Shown: positions 24,311 through 37,649 of the stretch, one piece after another
Position numbering within the stretch: position 1 is the first letter of the stretch
How the letters are laid out: each line of letters starts with the position of its first letter
Origin: Thermoascus crustaceus
Taxonomy: Eukaryota; Ascomycota; Eurotiomycetes; Eurotiales; Thermoascaceae
Length of the DNA: 64,000 bases
Direction of reading: 5' to 3'
Assembly (NCBI GenBank): GCA_001599835.1
Contig: BCIC01000001.1
Span: 3,797,179-3,861,178 of the forward strand
Notes under the pieces: generated by a model
Told to the model about the DNA's origin: nothing
Databases searched by the model: none
What the model saw: only the letters and a program-made list of their open reading frames with translations
Position numbers and translations under genes: made by a program

Positions 24311-26199
24311 ACATATTTGGCAACTGAGCAGTGGAGGCAACCAAGCAGCAGATCACCTAACACATCTTTGCATCTGAACATCCTCTCCTTAAAAATCATC
24401 AACCAACATCTAAAATGGTGGGAATTGGCCTATATTCACACTTGAATAAAGAAGGAAGAATGGATCTAGCAGTTAAAATATTAAAAGAGAAAAAAATCAG
24501 CAGTTATATATATACAGTAATTCTATTTGATATATCTGCCTATATGCTGCTCTACTGGCTCAATAGAAGGAAATTGTATGCAGATACTTATCTAAATGGT
24601 CTAAGATTGACTGAAATTGAAGAGAAGGTATTATTTGATCAGATAATATCTTAATCTAATTACTTATTATCTCTTAGTCTTTCTAAAGTGAATTAGCTTA
24701 TAAATTTACTATTAGCTGCATATAATCCTATATTATTAAATTCACCAACTATTGGTGATAAATTTGCACATTCCTATATTTACAGAAATTCAGAATTAAT
24801 ATTATAATATTACAGATAATTTAACTATAAATAAGCAAAATGTGAGAATCCAAAAATTATTAATAAATAATTTAATAGTGTCCAGAAGGTGATCAGTCTA
24901 TATGATATTCCTGAGGAAGATATCTATAATTTTGATGAGACTGGCTTCCAGATAGGAGTTGATTCCTTATCAAAGATAGTCCTTAGACATAAAATTAGCA
25001 ATAGATATTATTTACAGTCAGGAAATTGTGAATAGATAATAGTTATTAAAGCTATACAATTTAATAGGCATTTATTACCTTCTATAGTGATTTTTAAAGA
25101 TATATTAGAATAGAAATAGTGGAAAGAACTCACTCCTAAGGGCTGGATAATCAAGAAATCACCAAATGGTTGGTCAAATGACATATTAGGGCTTAAATAG
25201 CTTCAAGAAATCTTTTATCCAAATGCTTCTACAGTTAGTGGATATTAACTATTAGTCCTTAATAGATATGGCAGTCACCTTACTGTAGAATTCAATCAAT
25301 TCTATATACAGCATTAGATTATTCCTATCTATATATCTTTATATTTATCTTACTGATGCCAATCTCTTAATATTGGTTGTTTCTTGCCATTAAAGCAATT
25401 ATATAGAGCTGAGATATCAAGATTAGCTGCATTAGGGATTCAGCATATTAATAAGGCAGATTTCCTTATAATCTACCCTTGAATATGCATCAAGAGCATA
25501 ACTGAAAAGAATATCCAGTTAGGATTCAGGGCTAGTGGACTGGTGCTATTTAATCCTATTAGGGTCCTTAATGATCTATCTTTAATGACACAAACTCCCC
25601 TGGGATCATCTTATTCAAATTCAAATTTATCAACCAATTGGATATCTGCAACTTCTAAGAATATTAAGAAGCTAGATCATCAATCTACATTATTCAAAAG
25701 GTGAATATCATAGTAATTATGGAGTCCATCTAGTCCTATACTAGAAGCTTTCAACCATCTAATGAAAGATTATAAAATATTGATATATAAGCATAAGCTA
25801 CAGGCTCACAAGATTAGGGATCTATAGATTGAAAATAAGCATCTGCAAGCAAAGAAGAGACTTTCTAAAGGGTATATCAAAGAATCTACTATATCTGACA
25901 CCTAGCAGCCTATAAATAGAGCTAATAGTAGCAATTATATTACTAAGGATTCTCCTAAAGAGCCAGTAAGGAAATATATAAGTCCTTGCTGCAGTAGCTG
26001 TAATCAGCCAGGATATAGAATAAATTAATATCTAAATAGATAGATTAAAAGTTAATAGATATTATTAGTATTTTAATAGCATATTTGATAATTTTTAGAT
26101 TAAACTGTTATTATTTTCATCATCAGAATGTTGCAGGTTAATGAGTGGGGTTGGAAATCTGCCACTCAGTTGCCTCTGCTGCTCGGTTGCTGAATATGT
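24311..26199 (+). mobile_element. Pogo/Fot1-like DNA transposon A (decayed)
   Basis: Body of 1889 bp between TA duplications (24309-24310, 26200-26201). Ends are inverted repeats: ACATATTTGGCAACTGAGCA on the left, ACATATTCAGCAACCGAGCA read inward on the right, each with a second 17-bp unit. A transposase starts at 24415 (MVGIGLYSHLNKEGRMDLAV) and is open to 24654, then broken by stops. Further signature pieces include IPEEDIYNFDETGFQIGV near 24910-24965 (first catalytic Asp of the DDE_1 endonuclease) and a C-terminal CSSCNQPGY near 25985. Inserted into a Copia LTR. Same length and sequence type as element B at 58096. Confidence 0.88.
24415..24654 (+). pseudogene. Transposase N-terminal fragment of element A
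   Basis: 79 residues with a helix-turn-helix-like N-terminus (LAVKILKEKKIS) followed by a second predicted helix pair. Ends in TAA, after which homologous coding sequence continues with stops. Nearly identical to the minus-strand fragment at 59641-59880. Confidence 0.8.
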
Positions 26200-26465
26200 T
26201 ATAGATACTCTACTTATAGTAACAAGACAGTATATTAACTATAGATTGCAAATCTAGTATTCTTATATATTATATATAAATGTCTCTACCTTTTCTAGCT
26301 ATATAATATATAGCAGTTATCTATTATACAATTATATAATATGCTAATTATATTAGCTTAGTATGCATACTTTGCATTCTTACTATGCTTGAATGCTTGT
26401 AGCTGTTGCAGTTCTTAACACTTCCACTTATATATACTTAGTAAGTCTGAGTGATTATTCAGTTA

Positions 26466-28311
26466 ATATAATCAACCACCAAGCAACAAATACTACTGAG
26501 CAACAGATTTTTGCCACACTCACCATAATTTTAAAGCTTTTCAACTACTAATATAATTAAATTAGACTATCTAGTAGTTGAATATATAGCTATTTATTAG
26601 AACAATTTCTTATAGTATATTTAATAGTTCTACAGCTACTGCAGTGTTGTAGAGCTTGCTATCAAGGTATAAATATAGGCTTATTAAGCTGCTTATTAAG
26701 CTGTGTATTAAGCTGCTGAATATGATTTTAGCCTTCTTATACAGATAAAAGAGTATTATTATCTAGAATAATATATTTTCTTGCCTTCTTTCTAGTTTTC
26801 TGCTTAGTCTCAGCTTATAGAGTTCTAATTTCATCTTAAAGAAGAAGGTTTATATTTATTACTATCTGTGCAGTCTTTTTAAGATAATAAATATAAGATA
26901 TTAGGCTGCTAGAAAGCTTTCACTTTCTTATATTAAGACTTTTTTGCAAGCTGTAAACCTTATAATCAAGCTGGCAAGAATTCTAAGAAGTTTAAAAATC
27001 AGAGAAGACTAAGCCTTTAACTAAAGCTAATAGTGTTAGCATACAAAGCTGAAAGATAATCTTTGCAAAAACCTACTCTTTATTAAGTGGCTTAAATCTA
27101 GCTTCTGTAAAGTCTTTGCATATATTATCTAGAGTAAACATTTTTATATAAGCAGATAGATATAGAGATAGAAAGTCTTTCTTATTAATATAGTTATTAT
27201 CAGTAATTATTCTGTTTTTAAGCAGTTTTCTGTATATGCACTTAAGTGGGCCAAAAACACCAACATTAAGAGATTGTAGAAGATAAGAGGCATATATAGA
27301 TATGCAAAGATAGATAATTGTATTCTTCCTATAGAAAGTATTAAACTCTGCAGTTAAATAGCTACTATAGCTATTAAGAATAAGCAACTACTTTGCATCA
27401 GTTATATAGTATCTGAAATATAGTTTAAACACCTCTTTCAATTAGTAAAGGCCTATTTTATCTATTATCCAGCCATTCTTGCTAGTTGTAATTTACCAGT
27501 CTTTAGAAAGTGCAGATTCTTAATACTAAACAGTCTATTAAGATACTACTTTTAAGATAATTACTGATAGTATATAAATCCTCTTTAAGCTTACAGTCTT
27601 AATAATTATAATCTATTCACAGTTTCCCTAAATAACTATATAAGGCCTTTTACTGCATTCTACTGTAGTAATAATTTTGAAAGTTAAGCAGAGCCCTATT
27701 GCAAAGCCAGTTTTATTAAAATTCCTGATATTATCTTTATATATACTATATTCCTGAATAGCTGCATATATAGTTTGAAACTATAATATTATAGCTCTTA
27801 GATTCTCCTTCTTTGCACACTGGTATATAATCCTTTAATTATATCTTATATGCAGCTCAGAATAGCACTTAACAAATTTATAAGCTTAATTAATACTAAT
27901 AACTGCAGTAGAATTCTGTAGACACTTATAGAGTAATATTTATGCTATTATGCAGAAACTCTGGCTGAATTGGAAAACCTTATTTATCTGCCTTTAGTAA
28001 TTGCTGAATAAGTATTTCCTCTTCAATAGCCTTTAATCTATGGCTATTAGCACATGTTTCTGCATATAGTTATCCTTCTTTAAGATAAGCATAAAGAGTA
28101 GTCTTAGACACTTTAAAAATCTCTACAGCCTTCAGTATTAATTTAACTTTTTGATTTCTATAAGCTATAATAGCTATTTAAATTCAGTTTTCTTAAGATA
28201 AAGGCATTTTAGATAGTGGTGGTGATAAAATAACATATTGAAAAAAGAAAGTAGTAGGGTGGAGGAAAATTTATCACTCAGTGGTATTTGTTGCTCAGTA
28301 GTTGATTATGT
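26466..28311 (-). mobile_element. Pogo-like transposon I (H family, full-length copy)
   Basis: Body of 1846 bp between TA duplications (26464-26465, 28312-28313). Left end begins ATATAATCAACCACCAAGCA; the right end read inward gives ACATAATCAACTACTGAGCA. Transposase is on the minus strand: a decayed start near 28205, and an open stretch 27387-27073 with SYSSYLTAEFN and SLNVGVFGPLK, corresponding to the second catalytic region of DDE_1 transposases. Most complete member of a family also present as H, J, K, M, S and a fragment at 52545. Inserted in the Copia interior. Confidence 0.85.
27073..27387 (-). pseudogene. Transposase fragment of element I
   Basis: 104 residues open on the minus strand: LNSYSSYLTAEFN...LQSLNVGVFGPLK...YINKKDFL. 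The order matches the C-terminal catalytic half of pogo-like transposases. The Asn in LNSYSS stands where the family has Asp (LDGHSS-like), which a G-to-A change would explain. Confidence 0.75.
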
Positions 28312-29321
28312 TATTATGCTTTTCTAATCTTATCTAATTACTCTTACTATCTACTAACTCTATCTTTCTGTAGTAATATTTAAGCATCTTCTTTAGCAGA
28401 GATTTAGTTATGCTATCTGTAAGTATACATTATATTAATATAGGTTTTCAGATTGCAAATAAAGTAATAAACAATATTAATATATCTAGTTTTAGTTATT
28501 AATATTAATGTAGTATATTTTTTGTAGCTCTACTAGAAAATATATTCTCTATTAAGTATAAAAAACATACTAGTAGTTAACTTTTAGTTAGTATAATCTT
28601 CTGTATAGTCTATATCTGAATAGCTAATAATTTAATTTACTAATCTTCTATATAGACTATAGTAAATATATAGATTAATAATTAACTATAAATATTATAT
28701 AAGTCTTTATACAATAAGTATACTTTATAGTTAGCTTACAAATTAAGCTAGCTTGCCTGCAGCAAATATAATATCTGATTAAATATATACTATTAGAAAT
28801 ATAGTACTTTTAACTTTATGTTAATAACTTTATTTAAATATAAGATTATTATATTCTTATACTTTTAATAATATCTTTTAACTTATTATTAATATATATA
28901 TTAGTAAGATAGCTTTATAGTCTATATTATATTATTGCAGCAATTGCTTAAAATATGCTAACTGGTTAAGATAGATTATATAATACTTATAATTGTAAGT
29001 AATTTAAATTCTAAGAATTCTAGAAATCTTTAAATTCTTAATTTTAAAGTATTTATTAAATTTGTGCTTAAAATTCTTAATATTATAAATATTCTTTATA
29101 GCAACCAGCAGATTATTAATATATAAACTAATTAGCATATTAGTACTGTAGTTATAGAATGGATAGAGATTATTTAAAATAGCCTTAAATTCTATTTTCT
29201 TCAGTATAGTACTGTAAAGTTTATACTAATTATATATAGTTTCTTTTAAACTATATAAGCTTTGCTTAAGCTTAAATATAGTCTTCTAACAATTTAATAT
29301 TATTAGAAGATTATATAAATA

Positions 29322-29639
<318 letters not shown>

Positions 29640-31489
29640 TAGATATTTAGATATGCTTATTTTATTATTAATATATATATCTCTAGTATCTCTTACTTTG
29701 CAGAGTGTTTATAAACTATACTATTCTAATCTTCTTTATTTGTCTAAGCAGATTGCTTGTTTATAGCTCTTACTATATCTAGAGCCTTTAATTGATTAGA
29801 AGCAGATAAATAGTCTGATTTAGCTAATGCAGCTAGTGCAGCTTTAGTATCTATTATATTTATTATATCTTTTTATTTATTATAACTGACTTAGCTGGTC
29901 TATTTAGATCTCTTTAAATATTATTATAAGTAATAACTCTTGCAGAATTCTTCTTTAGCCTGCCTACAGAATTTCTCTCTAATAATATATTTAAAGTTAA
30001 CTTTATTCACAGTTTTAGATTAATTGTGCTATTAGATATCTTCTTATTAAATTAAAGGTCAAGAATTGAATAACAGTAAAAATCTAATATATACTTAATA
30101 TTGTTTTATAGTTATTTTAATATATTTTATATAAAGATTTCTATTTACTCTTAATTAGTTAGCTTATTACTATCTGGAATTAATTATAAATTAATATATA
30201 AAAAGCACTTTACTTCTTAAATATATATATATATAATCTTTAATAGCTTTTCTATTTAGTTTCTTAGATATTATCTTCTTTCAATGCAGATTAAAAAATA
30301 GATAGATAATTATAAGTGTAGGTATATATCTATGCAGCTTTATCTTAAAACTTTATTAGTAATGTAGCTTTTTTAAGTATAGCTTGCACACTCTTCTTAG
30401 TTAAATAAATAGCTTACTTAATATTAATATAACTGTTCTAATATAATATATAATATAATAAGTTCTATTTACAGACTATACTTTTTCTTCTATACTTTAT
30501 ATTCTTTTAAGAGTTTGCCTATATTATTAATTCTTGTAGCCTTTAACTTGTATTTACTCTCTAGCTTTATCTGCTTTCTCCATTTTTTTAGAGCTTCTGG
30601 AGTAACATTTCTTATTAGAATTAAAATAATTTAGCACTTGCAACTACAGTTATTATTAATTTTAATAAATTAGTAATTATTATTAATAGTTACCAGCTAA
30701 AAACTATATATATTAATACTAATTTATTTTAAAAGTTTACTACTATATTTTTCATTTTATTCTTATTTTTTATTATTTTTATAAAAGTATACACTTTGCA
30801 GACTTTTAATTCTGTGCAGCAAGAAATTAGTTTCTTAAGATTAATAATAAGATATAGATTTTGTAGCTTTTCTTTTCTGCTATAGTTTATATATTAATAC
30901 TATATATTATACTTCTCTTTCTCTGCTTTCTCTCTGCATATATAGAGACCTAGTTTAAGTATATTATTTATTTCTTTAGCACTAATATTCTTTATAAATT
31001 ATTTAACTATATAGAGATTGTTTTTATAAATAATATATATAATAAGTGTGCATTTCTAATAGAATAATATACTATTACCAATAATAACTCTATACAATTT
31101 ATGCTTACAGATTGCTTAAATTAATATTAGGCTCATATCTAGGCCAGAAATAGAGAGAATATTCTTCAAGATTATCTTACAGTAATAAGTATTACTTAGT
31201 TACACTATTCTAAGTTTTTTAATTAATAGTTAACTATCTTCTATATAGATTATCTGACTAGTCTTTATTAATTATATCTTAAGAAATAGTTTGTAATTAC
31301 TAATTATATAAAATATTATAGTAGTATCTGCAATCTATTTATAATTTTTAATATTTAATAGTAATAATTTATTCTTTAGTGTGATAAAATTATTAATAAT
31401 ATATTATATATATGCTTAAAATTAGTAATAGCTAACTAAATATAAATAGTATACTTCACTATTAGAGCTTAATAATTTAGCTATATATA

Positions 31490-33338
31490 ATGTAATCCAC
31501 TACCAAGCTGTGTGGACCACTGAGCTGCGCGGCCACCACCTCAGCCACCCCCTATCATCAGATTTATTGTGATTTACCAACACACTGCATCATGGCTGAT
31601 ATATCAAAAGAAGGGCATATGCAATTAGCACTTGAAGCCTATAAGAAAGGTCTTTTTCCATCAAAAACTGCAGCTGCCAAAGCTTTTGACATACCTCCAA
31701 GGACCTTTATTATATATGTTAATGGGACTACTGCTTGCAAAAATTCAACTGCAAATTATTACAAATTGACAGATACTGAAGAATCTACACTTTCAGCATG
31801 GATTCTTGATATAGACTGATATAATTTATCTTTATGAATATCAACAGTACACTATCTAGCACAATTATTGCTTTCTATATAATTATCTTTATCTTAAGAA
31901 GCTTCTATTGGGGAGAACTGGGTAAACCAGTTTATCAAGCATCATAAAGAACTTTGCTCTAAATATAGCCAAAAGTATAATTATTAGTAAGCTAAATGTG
32001 AAGATTAAGAGCTTATTAAGGGCTGATTTATACAGTTTTATGATGCTATTCAGAAGTATGGGATCCTTGAGCAAGATATCTATAATATAGATAAGACTGG
32101 CTTTTAAATAGATGTGATATCAACTGCCAAGATTGTCTGCAGTTCAGAGATAAGAGAAAGTCATACAAAGACTATATAATCTGGAAACTGTGAATGGGTT
32201 ACTGTAATTATAGTAGTGAATACAACTGGATAGACTTTATCTTTATAGATTATTCTTGCTGCAAAGAACTATCAATCCCAATAATATAAGGTTGTCTCAA
32301 AGAATTACTGAATCAGCACCAGTAAGAATAGCTGGATAAATAATGAATTAGGCCTTAAATGATTTTAAGAGATATTTAAAAAGTATATAGCTTCTTATAC
32401 TGTTAGAAGATATTATCTTTTAATTCTGAATGGTCACAGCAGTTATGCTATAGCAGGATTTGATAAATTCTATACAGAAAGAAATATTATTTCTTTATAT
32501 CTATCACTATATTTATTATATCTGCTTTAGCTACTTAATGTAAGCTGCTTCTCATTACTGAAGCATCTTTATGGCCAGAAGACTGAGGAGATAATACAGA
32601 ATGGAATCCATTTAATTGATAGGGAAGACTTCCTCTATATCTATCTTACAGTCTATTAATATGCTTTATCCTTATCAAATATTCAAAGTGGATTTGCAGC
32701 AACTGGCCTAATTCCATTATTATCTGAAAGAGTGCTTTCAAAGCTTTATATCCAGTTAAAAATATCAACATTATCTTCTACAGTATATAGCAATTAATCT
32801 TTTAATGGCCTAGATAAAACTTCAGCTAATATATATTAACTAGATCAGCAAAAGAAGTGAATTCAATATCTCTAAAGTTATCAAATAGTATCTCCTTCCA
32901 TACTAGAATAGGCAGTTAATAAGATAATTAAAAGCACAGAGATTATTATGCAGAATGCTATCCTATTATAGTAAGAAGTTAATCAACTTTATACAGTAAA
33001 TTAGTATCTAAAAAGGAAGTAAGAGATATTAAGATACTTAATAGCAACTGATAATAGCTTAATAGATACTGAAGGACAGCAAAAAGCTTAAAAGCATAAG
33101 AAGCAACTACAGGAATCATCTAGACCACAGACTTGAAGGCCACCAAGATGCAGTAATTGCAATCAAACAGGCCATAATCAGCTTAAATGCCCTAGTAAAT
33201 AGTCTCCTTCTTTATATAGTTAAATTCATTAAATTTGGTTGCAAAATGCTTCAAAATTTACAGTTGTATTGGTGGTTGAATTTTTTTCTTGGGGACTGTG
33301 CAGCTCAGTGGTCCGCACAGCTCAGTGGTGGATTACAT
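31490..33338 (+). mobile_element. Pogo-like transposon C with zinc-knuckle transposase (decayed)
   Basis: Body of 1849 bp between TA duplications (31488-31489, 33339-33340). Left end begins ATGTAATCCACTACCAAGCT; the right end read inward gives ATGTAATCCACCACTGAGCT. Transposase start at 31592 (MADISKEGHMQLALEAYKKG, HTH_psq-like) is open to 31819, then interrupted by stops. Later landmarks: DIYNIDKTGF near 32070 (first catalytic Asp), LLILNGHSSY near 32420, FAATGLIPL near 32690, and an intact zinc knuckle CSNCNQTGHNQLKC at 33149-33190 (CX2CX4HX4C). Second copy at 43457. Confidence 0.88.
31592..31819 (+). pseudogene. Transposase N-terminal fragment of element C
   Basis: 75 residues, MADISKEGHMQLALEAYKKG then KTAAAKAFDIPPRTF, a Pipsqueak/CENP-B-like helix-turn-helix that in this family binds the transposon ends. 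Stop at 31817. The corresponding piece of D (43559-43786) is 75 residues with a few substitutions. Confidence 0.85.
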
Positions 33339-33340
33339 TA

Positions 33341-34978
33341 TTCTTATTCTCTAAAGAAGATTCTAAATCTGTTAATATATGCTACTTTCTAATTTAGAAG
33401 CTGATATATAGTATATATATATCTTTTTAGAATTTCTCTTTTTTTATCTAGCTTAAATTTGTTCTTACAGTTTCTCAAGCTTTAAGTAATCTGGGCATCT
33501 ATTTTAAAGATATTTACTATTATAAAAATGTAGCTTAATTTATCTTTCTTTTTATGTAGATTAATATAATTCAAAGCTATCTTTTCTTTTATAATTACTG
33601 TTGCTGGAATAACTATAATAGATCTTCTTTTCTCTATCAGACCTGCAGTATTTAACAGTAATAAGAATCTTTTTAATTCTTATAGTATTCTTAAGACTAT
33701 ATATATATTCTTATTTTTTTATTATTAAGCTGATTTTCTTTTTGCTAGAGATGCTTAAACATATTTTTAATTTTGTTATTATTATATATCTGCCCATTAA
33801 TAGCATTATAAATAATTATATACTAATTAGGCAAAAATGCTAGCAGTTAATTAAATATTATATATTTCTTTAATATATACTTCAGTTCTAGCATCTTTAC
33901 ACATAATATGTATATTATTCTTTATAGCTTATTACAGGCAGCCTATAATAATATATTATCAGGCTTCTTATAGATATAGAAGACAGTAATCTTCTATTAT
34001 ATTATATTTAGTTAAACTGTTTGCCACTTTCTTAAGTGCTTGAAACTGTTTTCTTACAGAATTACAGTGTTAGTTAAGAAGATCTTATTCACTTTCTGAA
34101 ATAAGTTAATAAAGAAAAAAGAATACTGTGCTATTTATATAAATATCTGGCTTATTAGAATTTGTAATAATTTATTATAACTTACTGCTTAATATCTTAA
34201 ATATATTAAACTAATAATCTATATTATCTTTTAACAGTTTTAAGATCAGCTTTTAAATATTGTTAAAATTAATACTAATATTATTTAGAAAGTTTTAGTG
34301 ATTTTACAGTAGTATTATTTATATTCTTTTTTAGATTACTTTTCTTCTATGTAGTTAGCTTTAATATAGTTTTTACAGAACTTAATTAAATTAGATAATA
34401 TTTTTATGCTTAAAAGAATATATTAAATATTCTCAGTTATAGAGTTCAGTCATTTGCCTTAACCAAGAAAATAATATAAAAATAAAAAATAATAGTATTC
34501 TTATATATTATTAAAATATCTATAATGCTAATACTTACACTTCTTTATTCTCTTAATATATTGCAGAATATATAGTATACAAGCATTTATTGGTATTAAC
34601 TTATAGTAGATTCTTTATTTTCTTAAATGCTTTCTACTCTATATCTGAGATATATAGCACTTACTCTCTCAAGCTTGCAGTAAGACTTCACTAATTATAT
34701 CACACTCTATAGTAGCACAACTGTATACTGCAGTAAGCTTTACTGCTTAATAACTGATAGGTTTTGTGGAGCCTTGCTTAATATACAAAGATTAGATTAG
34801 AGAATTAAGATAATTAACAAACTTCTAATTATACAGCCAATATTTAATATTCTAGATCTCTCAGAATACTATTTATTTTTTCAGCTTCTTGCAACTTCTG
34901 TGGTGCAGTAGTTTATAAGATTAAATTATGTAGCAGCTTTACAATCTAATAAGACAGTAGCTAGCCAGACTTATAATC
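33341..34978 (-). repeat. Decayed 5' interior of the Copia element
   Basis: Between element C and the right-hand Copia LTR. In Copia orientation this is the gag/protease end. Too decayed for a confident reading; no intact motif seen. Confidence 0.4.
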
Positions 34979-35227
34979 TGTTATAAAGCAGGAAAGGTTA
35001 TGCTTATATAGATACTCTACTTATAGTAATAAGACAGTATATTAACTGTAGATTGCAAATCTAATATTTTTATATATTATATATAGATGTCTCTACCTTT
35101 TCTAGCTATATAATATATAGCAGTTATCTATTGTGTAATTATATAGTGCACTGATTATATTAGCTTAGTATGCATACTTTGCATTCTCACTGCACTTAAA
35201 TGCTTGTAGCTATTATGGTTCTCAACA
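34979..35227 (-). repeat. Intact-length Copia LTR (5' LTR of the minus-oriented element)
   Basis: 249 bp, TGTTATAAAGCAGG...TCTCAACA on the plus strand. Matches the split LTR at 24281-26420 base for base apart from scattered C/T and G/A differences. Confidence 0.85.
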
Positions 35228-35685
35228 TTTTTAATAATTTTTTTATTTATATTGTTTTTAAAGTGCTAAACTTAAGTTTTAATTTATTAATCTTCTTCTA
35301 CAGTTTATTAGTGTTATTAAGTACTATATTAAAAGTGTAAAATAGTCTTATAAAGAGCCTTTCTATCTTATTTAATAAGCTTATTAAATTACTTATATAT
35401 TATTTTTATGTTATTTTAGTCCTAGAAGTCTTAAAAAAATAAAATATAGTATCTCTTTTTAAAAAAGGCCTTTCTCGATAATAGTTGACTTACACATTAT
35501 TCTGTTTAATTTAGTTTAAATTCAGATTCTGTAATTAAGTTAAGAGATTATTTTTAAAGTTTATATTCAGGTTAAGTGTCATAAGTACATAGAATATATA
35601 AAGAGGCTAAGTAATAATAGCTAGTCTAGTCTACATTCAGAATAAAAAAATAGTTAAAAAAGAAAGAATATAATGCTTTTAATTA

Positions 35686-35895
35686 TATAACAGTGCTCAG
35701 TTATAGTATTATTAGCTAAAACTATAGTAGCTTATTATACAGAATTAAAAATATAAGAAAAAGAGAAAGAAAATGACTTGCAGAGCTTTATATAACATAA
35801 TATATATAAATAAATAGAACTAGCAGTATTCTAAAAATAAAAAAAATACTTAATACTGCTTACTTTATTGTCTAGATATCTGCTGTGCTATTATA
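35686..35895 (+). repeat. 3' LTR of LTR element 1
   Basis: 210 bp, homologous to 19904-20112, ends in GTGCTATTATA (decayed from TGTCACA), followed by the TAATA duplication. Confidence 0.75.
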
Positions 35896-35918
35896 TAATA
35901 TTTTTCTATTAATATAAT

Positions 35919-36392
35919 TGTAACAGTATAGCAAGAAGCTATATAAGTAAGAGTAATACAAAGCTATTAGCTTTATATTCTAGTCTTTTACTAGTAGTAT
36001 AGTAGTTTAACTTCTAGAATACTCTCTAGAAGCTACTTATAATATAATATAAAGTTAAATAGAGATTTAAATTACTGTAAGCATAAGTGCACCTTACTTT
36101 TTTTAGAGATAACAGATGCCAGCTATCTAAGAAGATTTTGCAGCTAACAGAATATCTTTATAATCTTTAAGAGCTAGCTTATATAGCTTTTCAAAATGTC
36201 TATAAATATGTCTGGCTGCCAAGACCTAAAGATGCTGAAGGCAGCATCTAGATAAAATGAGATAATATAATAGTGTAGCAAGAAGCTATATAAGTAAAAG
36301 TAATACAAAGCTGTTAGCTTTATATTCTAGTTTTTTACCAGTAGTACAGTAGTTTAACTTCTAGAATACTTTCTAGAAGCTACTCTGTGACA
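35919..36392 (-). mobile_element. TRIM element copy 1 (474-bp miniature LTR retroelement)
   Basis: Two direct repeats of about 127 bp, 35919-36045 and 36266-36392, around an interior of about 220 bp. Total length 474 bp, identical to copy 2. Flanking pentamers ATAAT (35914-35918) and GTAAT (36393-36397) differ by one G/A change compatible with RIP. In element orientation (minus) the interior begins TTATCTCATTTTATCTAGAT and contains TTCAGCAT...GGTCTTGGCAG, shared with copy 2. No coding capacity. Inserted in the end of element M. Confidence 0.85.
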
Positions 36393-37649
36393 GTAATTAA
36401 CTACTAAGTAATAAATATTACTAAGTAATAAATTTTCCTCTACTCCACTACTTTCTTTTTTTAATATATTATTTTATTATTACTACTATCTAAAATATCT
36501 TTATCTTAAGAAAATTAAATTTAAATAGCTATTACAGCTTATAAAAATTAAAAATTAAATTAATACTAGACCATAGATTAAAATATTTAAAACTACTTTT
36601 TATACTTATTTTTTAAAAAATAACTATAGAAATATATATTAATAGTTATAGATTAAAGACTATTAAAGAGAAAATACTTATTTAGTAATTACTAAAAGTA
36701 AATAAAGTTTTTTAATTTAGCTAGTTTCTGTATATAATAGTATAAATATTACTCTATAAGTATTTACAGAATTCTACTACTGTTATTAATATTAATTAAA
36801 TTTATAAATTTATTAAATACTATTTTAAGCTGTATATAAGATATAATTAAAGAATTATATATTAGTAAAATTATAATATTATACTTTTAAACTATACATA
36901 ATTATTTTTATATATAGTATATATAAAAATAATATCTAAAATTTTAATAAAACTAACTTTATAATAGAGCTCTACTTAATCTTTAAAAATATTACTGCAG
37001 TAGAATACAGTAAAAAGTCTTATATAGTTATTTAGAGAAACTATAAATAGATTATAATTATTAAAATTATAAGCTTGAAGAGAATTTATATATTATTAGT
37101 AGTTATTTAAAAGCAGTATTTTAATAAACTACTTAATATTAAAAATCTGCAATTTTCAAAAACCAGCAAATTATAACTAGTAAAAATAGTTAAATAATAA
37201 ATAAAATAAGTCTTTACTAGTTAAAAAAGATATTTAAATTATATTTTTAGATACTATATAATTAATATAAAGTAGTTATTTATTTTTAATAGTTCTAGTA
37301 GCTATTTAACTGCAGAGTTTAATACTTTCTATAAAAAGAATATAATTATCTATTTTTATATATCTATATATGCCTCTTATCTTCTATAATTGTTTAATAT
37401 TAGTGTTTTTAGCCTGCTTAAGTGCATATATAAAAAAAACTGCTTAAAAACAGAACAATTACTAATAATAATTATATTAATAAGAAAGACTTTCTATTTC
37501 TATCTATTTCTATAAAAATATTTACTTCAGATAATATATATAAAGACTTTATAGAAGCTAGACTTAAGCTATTTAATAAAAAGTAAATTTTTATAAAAAT
37601 TATCTTTTAGCTTTATATGCTAATACTATTAGCTTTAGTTAAAAGCTTA

